The position numbers and the translations under genes were made by a program. From assembly GCA_019671135.1 (NCBI GenBank), contig JAHRHY010000007.1:1240001-1304000 (forward strand): DNA of 64,000 nucleotides, in the 5' to 3' direction. Shown piece after piece: positions 46,008-56,362 of the stretch. A model generated the notes under the pieces. The model saw only the letters and a program-made list of their open reading frames with translations. It ran no database searches and was not told the origin of the DNA. Source of the stretch: Linnemannia hyalina. Lineage: Eukaryota > Mortierellomycota > Mortierellomycetes > Mortierellales > Mortierellaceae. The first letter of the stretch is position 1, and each line of letters begins with the position of its first letter.

Positions 46008-48299
46008 TTATCGGCGTCGTTGCCGAACAATACTCTGAATGTCCCTCAAGAACTGCTTTTCAGTGACAAAAATCACGCCCATAACGACCAAAAACGCCGC
46101 AACGCCAATCCCCAAATGAACAGCCTTGTTGTACAACCCCTCCCATCCGATCCACTGCTCCGTCGTCGCGGTCAAGACAAATGCCGCACCAAAGGCCACC
46201 AGGACCGTGGGTCGGGGGACAATGTTCTGCCATGGCACATATGCGAACCTGGCAAGGACACCCTCCTTGACTGCGGCTGACGATCTCCCTGCAATAGGAA
46301 TATACCGTCCATAGTACCCAGACAGGAACCACATACTCCAAATGATCCGCATGATCAAGTTCACACAATTGGCTAAAACAATACCCTCAGCCTTGAGATT
46401 CAGCGCACCCATCAAAAAAGCGCCCGTACTACAAAACACGGCCGAGAACCCAATCATCCAATAAGAAAGAACTCCCAACTCCTTCTCTGACGCGACAGCC
46501 TGGACTACAGCCTCCGTAATACCATTCAGCCCCATAATAGGGACATAGTAACAGTACAGACTCAATACCTGGGGGGCATTGGTCAGGGTGGACCAGTACC
46601 GTCCGACGACCAGATCGATCAGGGTTGCAGTGTAATGGGTTCCAAAGGCGATGAAGACGAGGCCGAGGAGAACATGGAACTTCATGATGGTCAACAGCAG
46701 GTTGCGAGAGAGGACCAAGTTGTCCAGCTGCGTTTCCGTCAGCGTCCTGGAGGTTGAAGTAGTACCGTTGCTGTTGTTTCCTGAGGTGGTATCCTTGTTG
46801 CCTGAAGGAGTCGACCCGGGCGAAATGTCGCTCAAAAGTCGGCTGAACAACGTCCTGCTGATCTCTTCCATCGGTTGAAACAAAATCCTAGCAATCAGTG
46901 ATCCTGTTTTCATATACAGAAAAGAATCGGGAAGAGTATTAGAGAAAGGAGGGCACATAGCATGCTAATATGGAAGAATGCAATTTTCGCGTGTCAAACT
47001 CACCATAGTTGACCACAAAGGCATATTCACCCTGGGCTTTTTCATCGGCGAACTTGGCCATCATCATTTTGTCTCCTTCCGTAAGAATATGCTTGAGCAA
47101 TGACTGGGAGGTCAGAATCTTGGACAGCTTGAGCAGCTCTTTGTCAAAGTAAAACGACTCGCTCCTATTGCGGATCAAATTAAATATATAGGGCATTCAA
47201 TTAACTTCTCAATCTTCTTCAAACCCAAAACAACATGATACGACACGATATCGAAACAGATCATGCTACGATCGACTTACTGTCCATCCTTGCCTACTTT
47301 AGTGAGTCTGCGAGGAAGAAGCGCGCTCATGGAAACAGTGTCATAGTCCGAGCTTGGTTGATCCTCGACCGCAATACCATCGCGCTTTTTGATCGCAGCA
47401 GCCATCCTCTTTCTGTCCAGATCCCGTCTCTCTGTGCTCTTACTCCAGAACGCCAACAAGAATCCTCCTAGTATCAACAGTCCATACACAAACTGAGCAA
47501 TCGCAAAGGCAAGGACACCCATTGTGTTCTTGTTCGATCCCTCTGACGATGATCCTGTCACAACTGCACGGGAGCCATAGATGGTCAGGGCACAGGTCAA
47601 GACACATCTCACAATGACGGCGGCTCCCTCGACAGAGACGCGAGTCTTGAACCACAGCTTGTACTGCGCGACCATGAACATGGGCTCGGCCAACAACTCG
47701 ACCAGTGCAGAGATACCGTACAAGTAGATCGACAGCTTGTATCCTGGGATGCGATCCTCGCTCTCGTCGGTCACCTGCAAGAGATAGTATCCGACCGCGA
47801 GACAGGTCATCAGAGCGCCGACAGGAATGGGCGCGTAGACCATGTTAACCAACTTTTGAAGGCGGTAAGCCTCTGAATCGAGAGCGATCCGCATCTTCCC
47901 ATTCTCCTTGCTATCCGATGACGTTGATTCCTCCTCCTCCTCCTCTGCGGAATCGTCGCTGACACGGATGGCTGCACAGCGGACACCCTCCCTGGAAAGG
48001 AAGAGAATCGTGTTGAGAAGCAGTTCAAGCTGCACAGAAGCAATCCCCAAAGTCTCGGCAGAGGTGAAGCGGAGCAAGACTTGGTTGAGGGTGAAGGTCA
48101 GCATACGAGAGACAAACTGAAGGAGGACCAGGTAAGAGGCGCCCTGAACGGACGAGGAGAGGATGGATGAGGCCTGGTCGGTGGACTCGATGTCGACATT
48201 GCTGGCTGGGTCGTTGGTGGAGGAAGTGGATGACGTTGGAGGGTGGTCGGAAGTAGGGACAGATGACCGCTGCCGGAGCGTGGGTCCTGATGTGTCCAT
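46008..48299 (-). CDS. RFT1: Rft1, Man5GlcNAc2-PP-dolichol translocation protein
   Basis: ER multi-span protein needed for N-glycosylation, linked to flipping of the Man5GlcNAc2-PP-dolichol intermediate into the lumen. Three exons, 48299-47281, 47164-47004 and 46903-46008, join in phase to 691 aa. The N-terminal 45 residues are Ser/Thr-rich. The family core follows: GASYLVLLQFVSRMLTFTLNQ, LGIASVQLELLLNTILFLSREG, SESFYFDKELLKLSKILTSQS, HILTEGDKMMMAKF, QGEYAFVVNYGSLIARILFQP and EEISRTLFS. It ends in hydrophobic helices and a basic tail. The protein is about 100 residues longer than usual because of the N-terminus and acidic loops. The ATG at 48299 (ACCATGG context) is chosen; another in-frame ATG at 48353 would add 18 residues. 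Only 85 bp separate its stop from that of the convergent hexosaminidase. Confidence 0.94.
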
Positions 48300-49180
48300 G
48301 GTCGAGTTTTGTAAGAGGTGATGAAGAGGAGTTGTGAGCGTGGATGTGAGCATGCAACGTTGAAGGCGAATAAAGACTACAGCCAAAGTGCCTTGTCTGT
48401 GACTGCATCATGAAATTACAGACGCGTTTCGATTCATCGCGTTTTGTTGATGGCTGATATCTTACCCTGAAGATGCGCGCCCGGACCCACCTAGTGACCA
48501 ACCAAACAAACCAACTGACCAACTGTCTGTATGTTTCCTACTCTGGCAGTGAAAGAAGACGAGTAGCTGGAGCAACAATACGTAGATAGGATCATTTAAA
48601 GGGAAGGGGATAGAACTGTTCAACTCATGATCCAAGCGTTACACGATTGCAATCAATAGAAACTAACTACAAAGACGTGACAAGATGAAAATACCAACAG
48701 ACAACCTGAACTAAATAATATCCCTTCCTCCACCCCTTTGCCGAACTCCCACATGCATCTTGCGACAAAATAAAAGGAACAAAAAATAACTCAGGGAACA
48801 GGTTTTTGCGAAGACAACAACGCATCATATAAAAGTATCCGGGAGATGCTTTTCTCCGGCATGCCATACTACTCTTTTTTGTTCTTTGTTGTTGATATCA
48901 CCAGTTTTTCTAACTATTTTCCATCTTATCCTTTGTACTTTTGATTTTATTTTTCCATCCTCAATCTTCCTAACCATTATCAATCTGACCTCCTTCCCCC
49001 TATCCTACTCATTTTTTGCATACCTCACCTTAGCTGGTCTATACTCGATTCGCAATCCATATCAAATATCTACAACTCTCCATCTCACTCTCACTTTTAC
49101 TCTCACGCATTTCCTTTTCTTTAACTCTCCAGTATTCCTTCTTTTACAAAACACAATTCATACAAGTGGAAGTGTGATTA
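48300..49180. promoter_or_regulatory. Divergent region, Rft1 / Atg22-like copy B
   Basis: About 880 bp with both promoters. The Atg22-proximal 300 bp (48870-49150) are T/C-rich. I see no gene. Confidence 0.45.
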
Positions 49181-51380
49181 ATGAACTACAAAACAAAAGT
49201 CGTGCCAAACAACTTTTCGGTATCAGCGATGGAGCTCGCACAGCTGGAGGAGAAGCAGCAGTTCCAGAAAGTCCAACCTCTTAAGAAATCGGAGCTTTGG
49301 GCTTGGGTAAGGTTGTTGTTGAAGTTTTGATTTCTGTGTTTGATTTGCTGGGCTGAGTCGCAGCGAAGAACGATCGCTGACATCCGTTTATTTTTCACAA
49401 CTTTGCTCTCGGACCTCGCCCCTGCAGTACATTCAATCCGCAACGTAAGTACCCACATTTGCCCTATCCCTCATGTTTGTATCATCACTCCTATAGCCTA
49501 CTCATTATCTGACCATTCCTCTCTTCGTTCATAATCTCGCTCGAAAACGACAACAAAAAAAAACACAGATATGTAGCATACGGGTGGGTAGGGGCATGGC
49601 TGCTGGTCCCGCTGCTGATCCAGGATATGGCCTCCAAGTACGGAGTCGAGGCTTCGAATCATGCGATTCCATGCAACACGACCGCCCCTGTAATTCGCTG
49701 CGTTACTCCCTTTCTCGGAACCTACGTTGATCCAGGAGCCATCTCCCTCTATGTCTCCTCACTCTCCTCCATCCTCTCCTTCTTCACGTCCCTCTCCATC
49801 TCTGCCGTCGCCGACCATGGATGTAAGGTTCTTTTTATAGAGATGGAAATGCATTGTGCTGCAGGTGTAGCATTTTTCAATCTTCCGTATCAAGGAGGTG
49901 ACATAAAGGCCGAACCACATTGCGTGATGCCCTTGCCCCTCGCTAACACTTTTTCACTTTTGTGCTGACTTTCGTTCTATCAGCGTATAAGAAGAGTCTG
50001 TTGATCGTGTTCTCGGTTCTTGGGTGCCTCTTCTCCATGGGGTTCTTCATCATTCAGGAACCCAGACTGTTCTGGGTTGGCGCGATACTCTCCCCACTCG
50101 CCTGGACCTGCTACAACGTCTGTGGTGTCTTCTCGCACTCGTTCCTACCCATCTACGGTCACGCCCATCCGGATGTCCTCGCCGCACAGGCCAGGGGAGA
50201 GTCACTGAGCGTGGTCCGCAAAATTGAGGAACAGATCGTCAATGATCTGTCAGCGTACTCGGGTGCCATTGCCAACATTGGCTCGATCATCGTTCACGGT
50301 GTCTGCATAGGGGTGTCGCTGGGGATGCATGAGACCTCGCTCAGTCTCCAGATCGCGATTGCTTACACAGGTGTCTGGTGGCTGATGTGGATTCTGATTG
50401 TTGCGCCATGGTTGGATGCCAGACCAGGACCCCCTATGCCCAAGGGCCAGAACTGGGTCGCGTACAGTTGGATGAAGAGTAAGTAGCCCAATTTTTGATA
50501 TCTACAGTATTCGAACGTCGGGATGGACGAGATTTAGGAGGCTACTTTACTTACTTGACACCACTTTCCAACTTTTATTCAGCCTATAGAACTCTCGTGT
50601 CGTTCAAGCAGCTGCCCGAGATCTTCAAGTTCATGGTAGCATGGTTTATCCTCTCGGACGGGATCAACACAATGCCCGCAATCATGTTCATCATCCTCTA
50701 TCGCGAACTCTCCTTCACCCACGTCGAATCCTTGATCATGTCGGTCCTCCTCTCCGTGATGGCATGTCTGGGTGCATACGGGTTCATGTATCTCCGCAAG
50801 GTCTGGTCCCTGACAACTAAGTTTATGATTATTTTGTGTCTGAGTCTCTATGGAATCCAGATGGCTTATTTGGTTGTTGTACCGTACATCACGGACAAGG
50901 CTGGTTTGAGGACTAGCCATGAGGGGTGGTTCCATGTGTTGTACTATGGAATCATTGTCAGCACGTTTTATGGATCCTGTCGAGTTATGCTTTCAGAGTT
51001 GTGTCCGGCTGGAGATGAAAATGAGTGGTTCTCACTCTACCTGCTCGCCGACAAAGGATCATCATGGTATGCTCGCGTCCCTCTTGACAATACATCCAAT
51101 CGTTATCTGTTGCTGTTCTGTCAAGGTTTTTGTTTGGTTGCTTATGGACAGCTATTCCTTTTTGAAATCCTGTAGGGTGGGTCCTTTCATTACAGCAGCC
51201 ATCTTTTCATTGACAGGGGACTACCGCAGAGCTTTCTGGTTCCCCCTAGTACTAATCCTCGTTGGCGTGCTGATGCTCTCCCGGGTGGACGTGGACAAAG
51301 GCAAGGATCAGGCTTGCAACTTTGCCCAAGCAAAAGAACGCGAACGCCATTTGGCAGCCACGACACACTCTTTGCACTAG
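49181..51380 (+). CDS. Atg22-like vacuolar transporter, copy B
   Basis: Six exons, 49181-49306, 49428-49444, 49569-49822, 49984-50478, 50583-51066 and 51176-51380, join in phase to 526 aa, near the usual Atg22 length. The short first exon starts MNYKTKVVPNN and ends LKKSELWAW. The 17-nt second exon gives YIQSAT. Conserved landmarks are YGWVGAWLLVPLLIQDMA, DPGAISLYVSS, ADHG, RPGPPMPKGQNW, LSDGINTMPA, ELCPAGDENEW and LLADKGSSWVGPF. There are about twelve hydrophobic segments. It stands head to tail with copy C 0.9 kb away, and all intron positions match. The predicted job is amino acid efflux from the vacuole after autophagy; substrate specificity is unknown. Confidence 0.9.
49428..49444 (+). 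other. 17-nt microexon of Atg22-like copy B
   Basis: TACATTCAATCCGCAAC, flanked by CTGCAG| and |GTAAGT. It encodes YIQSA plus two bases of Thr. Confidence 0.85.
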
Positions 51381-52244
51381 ATACCTTAGAACCTTAATAT
51401 ACACAATCATCCGTTGCATTGGAAGAGCAGTAATCAAAGTCATTTTTCCCCAGCAGAATGGAAATGTAGCATTCGCTCGCTCACTACTTGTTTATGATTG
51501 AGATCGCTATCGTCTTTCGAGCTCACGGTTGTATTTTTTGTAGAGTGGTCCATGTCCCTCCGTTTCACAACGTACCTCAGCCGTTACCATTCCAGAGAAA
51601 GAACAAAAGAATGATGGGGGAGTAGACTTGTCAGTCGTCCATCTTCATGCCTCGCCTGTCATCTTTGTACGACTGATCACCAGTGCAGCATTCAATTCGC
51701 ATGATCTCACCTTTTTCTTTTGTGTTCGTAATGCAGATCAAAAACGGTGCTTTACTGTCTTTTTTTTACTTTCGCCATTCTCGAATGGTCCACAAGCCAA
51801 AAACATCTTGATCTTGCTGCAAATTTGCATCCTACAACTATAGCGGTTAAAGGACGAGGAAGAAAAACATCCCATTGACAAGATGAATGATAAAAAAGGG
51901 CTGTTTACAGCCAGTCTTTAAATAAGACATGCATGCCTTGTATGCCAACCAACCCGACTCCTTTTTCTTGCTTTATTTTGGTTTTGTTGGCAACCGCCAC
52001 CGCGTCTCCCTCCATCCTCTCCCCTTCCTTTATCATACACCCTCGACCTAGCCGTCTCCTGTCGATTGCTTTTTTTTTCAATCATCCTTGTCGTTCTCTT
52101 TTTACTTTTTGGCATTCCAACCTCTTTCTCTCTCTCTCCATCTACTTCGTTCTTTTTTTCCTTTCCTTCTCACAGACTGGATTTCGCCCATCTTTTTCTT
52201 CTACAAGCAAACAAACATTTTCAGGGACAAAGCGCCAAAAAAAA
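51381..52244. other. Intergenic between Atg22-like copies B and C
   Basis: 864 bp. The proximal part is 3' flank of copy B. From 51965 to 52220 it is a T/C-rich tract leading to the ATG of copy C (AAAAATGGCG). No gene is seen. Confidence 0.5.
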
Positions 52245-53129
52245 ATGGCGACTGGCAAGTTCAACCTCGCGAACATCTCCGACACAGACGTCGTCAGTCT
52301 TGAAGAAAAGCAGACCCCTCAACAGACCGTGCGACCTCTTAAAAGGACAGAAGTTTGGGCATGGGTAAGAGGTAGTATCTCGCAGTAGGCATGCGTTTTT
52401 TAACAATGTCGCCATCCACTCTAACTAACGTCCTTCTTCTCATCTATTCTATCGATAGTACATCCAAAGTTCAACGTAGGTTTTGAATGTCAAAAAAAAA
52501 AGTGACATGCCAACAGCAAGCAAACAAATAAGCAAAGCGCACGGACACTAAGCCTAATACTTCTTCCCATCACATTCATTGAACAACAGCTTCTGTGGGT
52601 ACGGATGGATTTCAGCATTCATGTTGGTCCCAGTACTAATCCAGGACATGGCCTCAAAGTACGGCGTTGAAGTCTCTGACCACTCGATCCCATGCGACAC
52701 CACGGTCGCGGCCTTCAAGTGTGTGACCAATGTCTTTGGATACTATGTCGACCCGGGTGCCTTCTCCCTCTACATCTCTTCCCTGGGCTCTATTCTGTCC
52801 TTCTTTGTCTCTCTCTCCATCTCTGCAGTGGCAGATCATGGCTGTAAGTTTGAAATCCAAAAAGTAAATGCTCTGTCATGCAAGATTTTTATTCCTTGGA
52901 CCATTCCGTTCCCTTTCACCCCTTCCCCCTTCTCTCCTTTTACATCCTACTCCTGCCTTCTTTCTTCACCAGTCCCTCTCTGTCCCTCTTTCTCCCTGTG
53001 ATATACGTCCATAACAACGAACTCAAAAAGAAAAGAAGTAGAGATGGACCTATGCATATTTTCCCTTGCGTCACGTTATGCATCATCACATGTGTGCATG
53101 CATCGACACTAACACACATTCTCCTACCA

Positions 53130-53181
<52 letters not shown>

Positions 53182-54593
53182 CTTTACACGAAATAGCATA
53201 CAGAAAGTCACTACTAATTACCTTCTCAGCCATCGGATGTCTCGCCTGCCTCCTCTTCTTCACCGTCCAATCCCCAAAACACTACTGGATCGCGGCAGTA
53301 CTATCACCCATCGGCTGGATCTGCTACAACATCTGTAGTGTCTTTGCACACTCCTTCTTACCCGTCTATGGACGAGTTCACCCAGACGTCCTTGAAGCAG
53401 TCGCTCGTGGGGAGAGCAAGAGCGTTATCAGGAAACTGGAAGAACAGGTCATCAATGATATCTCGGCGTTTGGATTCACCTTTGCCAATCTCGGGACGAT
53501 CTTGATCTATGGAGTCTGTATTGGATTGTCGATTCTTCTGCATGGGAGTTATATGAGTCTGGAGATTGCGATTGCGTTTACAGGAGTATGGTGGTTGATG
53601 TGGATAGTGATCGCTGCGCCTTGGTTGGATGCTCGGCCGGGCCCTCCTATGCCCAAGGGACAGAACTGGGTTGTCTACAGCTGGAAAAAGAGTACGTTCA
53701 ATTATCTATCGTCCTACTTCATGGGAGAACACTCAATGAAGCAGAGCGTCTCGTTAACCTCTAGTTCGTGTGTCATTTTTTTATACCCTACTAATAGCTT
53801 TCAAGACGGTAGCAGCTGTCCGTAAACTACCTGAGATCTTCAAGTTCATCGTCGCCTGGTTCATCCTCTCCGACGGGATTAACACCATCACCGCGATCCT
53901 CTTCGTCATCCTCTACCGAGACCTCGCCTTCTCCCATTTATCATCCCTCTACGTCTCCGCCCTCCTTGCCCTTACCGCCTGCACAGGCTCTTATGTATTC
54001 ATGCTGATCCGCAGGATGTGGAAACTGAGTACCATGACCATGAACATGATCTGTCTTGCACTTTATATCGTTGAGCTGGTCTACTTGGTGGGCGCGCCTT
54101 ATTTCACGACGAGCTTTGGGTTGAGGAATGTCTGGGAGGGGTGGTTCTTTATGGGGTACAATGGGTTTATTATTAGTACCTTTTTCGGATCTTCAAGAGT
54201 GATGCTTTCGGAGTTGTGTCCTCCTGGCGATGAGAGTGAGTGGTTCTCCCTCTACCTCTTGGCTGACAAAGGGTCATCCTGGTAAGTTCTATCGTGTCAT
54301 CTTGCCGCGAGTTGGAAAAAAGGGTTGTCTTGTCGTTAAATACCTTGCCTTTCCCGCATCAAATGCTAACCTTTTTTTTGGTCCATATTCCACCAATTAC
54401 AACCAGGGTGGGTCCATTTATCTCAGGAGCGATCTTCACGGTGACGGGCGATTATCGGAGAGCATTCTGGTTCCCCTTGGCATTGACGGTAGCAGGAACA
54501 GGGCTTCTGGGGATGATCAACATGGACCGTGGGAAGGACCAGGCAGAACAGTTTGCACTCGAAAGGGATGCTGCCTCTCCACAAGAACATTAG
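52245..54593 (+). CDS. Atg22-like vacuolar transporter, copy C
   Basis: Six exons, 52245-52364, 52459-52475, 52590-52843, 53197-53691, 53798-54281 and 54407-54593, join in phase to 518 aa. Exons 2 to 5 are identical in length to copy B (17, 254, 495 and 484 nt), so B and C are a clear duplicate pair, while copy A differs in exons 1, 3, 4 and 6. Landmarks are RTEVWAW, YIQSST, FCGYGWISAFMLVPVLIQDMA, DPGAFSLYISS, ADHG, RPGPPMPKGQNW, LSDGINTITAIL and LLADKGSSWVGPF. Intron 3 carries a 45-base (TC)n repeat. Function as for copy B; divergent loops suggest the copies may differ in substrate or regulation, which is inference. Confidence 0.9.
52459..52475 (+). other. 17-nt microexon of Atg22-like copy C
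   Basis: TACATCCAAAGTTCAAC, flanked by CGATAG| and |GTAGGT. It encodes YIQSS plus two bases of Thr. Confidence 0.85.
53134..53178. repeat. (TC)n microsatellite
   Basis: About 22 TC units in intron 3 of Atg22-like copy C, 20 bp before the acceptor. It may serve as a very long polypyrimidine tract. Confidence 0.95.
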
Positions 54594-54910
54594 TCATTGT
54601 ATACCCCTACTTCCCTTTTTCTTTGCCGTTATCTCACATATAATAATAGAAAACAAATAACTTTCCAAGAAACTGTCGTTCGTTTTTTATTGATCGTGTT
54701 TTTTTTTGTCGCGAAATGAATGAGCTCAACGCGACAGCGACTACTACATTGTAGGCAATGTGCACGTGATCTTCGAAGACTGCTTTTTCCGCAAGCCCTG
54801 TCAGTAAACATAAAAAAAGCGAAGCATCAAGCTTTACATTACTTTTTTTTCTTTCATTTCATTGTTCATCCATCAGCCCTTTCCTCGCCACTCTTCATAC
54901 TTCATACATC
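54594..54910. other. Intergenic, Atg22-like copy C / Rpb8
   Basis: 317 bp. ATAATAATAGAAAACAAATAA shortly after the Atg22 stop suits a 3' end. The last 60 bp before Rpb8 are T/C-rich. No gene is seen. Confidence 0.5.
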
Positions 54911-56120
54911 ATGTCCAGCAAAGACAACGTTCTCTTCTCCGATATCTTTGACATCAAGGACGTCGATGGCGCAGGAAAGAAGTTCGACAAGGGTAATGGC
55001 CAAGCTATACTAGAGAGGACAGACGACTAAAAAAACTTCTACGCAAAAACTAAGAAGGGACAAAGGACAACCCACAAGGGAGGACGACGAGGAGGAGGAG
55101 GAAAATCGCTCAACTCCATAAAGGCGCACTTTTTTTTTAATCTTTGTCAATTGAGGAGGAGGAAGAGAAGTGAACTCTCCCTGGACTACAACACACTCGA
55201 CAGGGAACAAACAATATTATTAATTACAACAAATCAATCAACAGATCGAAGTAGACTTCGCCCCTTCCTTCAACAACCGACACACACAACCCCCACCCCC
55301 CGCAACTGCAGACACTAACGAGTCTCTCCCTTTTACCACAACACTTTTTACTTCCAACCCATAGTCTCGCGTATCAACGCCCGCAGCGAGAACTACGAGA
55401 TGGAACTGACCTTGGATATCAACAACGAGCTCTACCCCCTCGAGATCGGCGAGAAGTTCTCCCTCGTCCTCGCCACCTCGCTCTCCCTCACCACCGCCGT
55501 CGGAAACGATACCTCGGGAACTCAGGAGTCCTGGCGCGAGAAGGTTGGAGGCGAGCGTACCCTTGCTGATGACTATGAGTATGTCATGTACGGCAAGGTT
55601 TATAAGTACGATGAGGGCCAGGGCAGCAAGGTGTAAGTTTACTCTTGTTTTTTTTTTGTGTGTTTTCCCTGTTGTTATGTTGTGTTCTGAGAATGAAATG
55701 GAGCGACAATTACCGTTACTACAGGCATGGATAGTCAGAGAACAAGGAAAAAAAGTGAAAATAAGTACAGAGGAGTACGATGACAAAGTCAATAGGGAAC
55801 TTCAGGAAAAGAAAAAAAAACAACAACAACGGTGCATCAGACTCCAAATACATCCTGGAGCTCGCTCGCCAAACTCACACATCACTGGAGGGTTCAAGAA
55901 AAAAAAAACGAGCTGTTCAGGACTTACTCCTCTCATGCACAAGAAAACACGTCTCCAGATCACCGAATCTCACACATTTTTTTTTTTTGGCCCTTCTTTT
56001 ACGACCAATAGCTCGGTCTACATTTCATACGGAGGACTCTTGATGTGCTTGGAGGGAGACTTTAGACATTTGCAGAGCATTAGCTTGGGCGAGAACTTGT
56101 ACCTGTTGATGCGCAAGTAA
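54911..56120 (+). CDS. Rpb8 (RPABC3), common subunit of RNA polymerases I, II and III
   Basis: Shared small subunit of the three nuclear RNA polymerases, an OB-fold protein. Three exons, 54911-54992, 55365-55632 and 56012-56120, join in phase to 152 aa, close to the yeast 146. The family pattern is clear: LFSDIFDIKDVD.AGKKFDKVSRI, the DINNELYPL segment, LATSLSL and DYEYVMYGKVYKYDE. The protein ends with SVYISYGGLLMCLEGD and LYLLMRK. The two introns, 372 and 379 bp, are long for so small a gene and contain A- and T-runs. Confidence 0.96.
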
Positions 56121-56362
56121 AATGTACAGGACGTCATGGAAACCCCGTTTCAGGGATAATAAACGCCAAAAACAACAAAGGAGAAGCATAGTCCAGCAGG
56201 ATGAGCAGCTGTGTGCCAAGATCACAAGTGCGAGGATGTATTACGCTAGGGAAAAGAGTGAAAGAGTGGGGGTGGGGGGTATATGGAGATAGTGCGTCGA
56301 AGATGGGCACCATGAAGGACCGAAAAAATGAAAAAAAAAAAAAAAGATGGACAGAAGTGACT
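56121..56362. other. Convergent intergenic, Rpb8 / Prm10-like
   Basis: 242 bp between two stop codons. It contains GATAATAAACG (56155-56165) for Rpb8 and a 16-base A run near 56330-56345. Confidence 0.5.

Noticed and set aside
48300..48353. Upstream ATG at 48353 for Rft1
   Set aside because: In frame and possible, but it adds a Thr/Leu-rich stretch without family support, and the ATG at 48299 has the better context.
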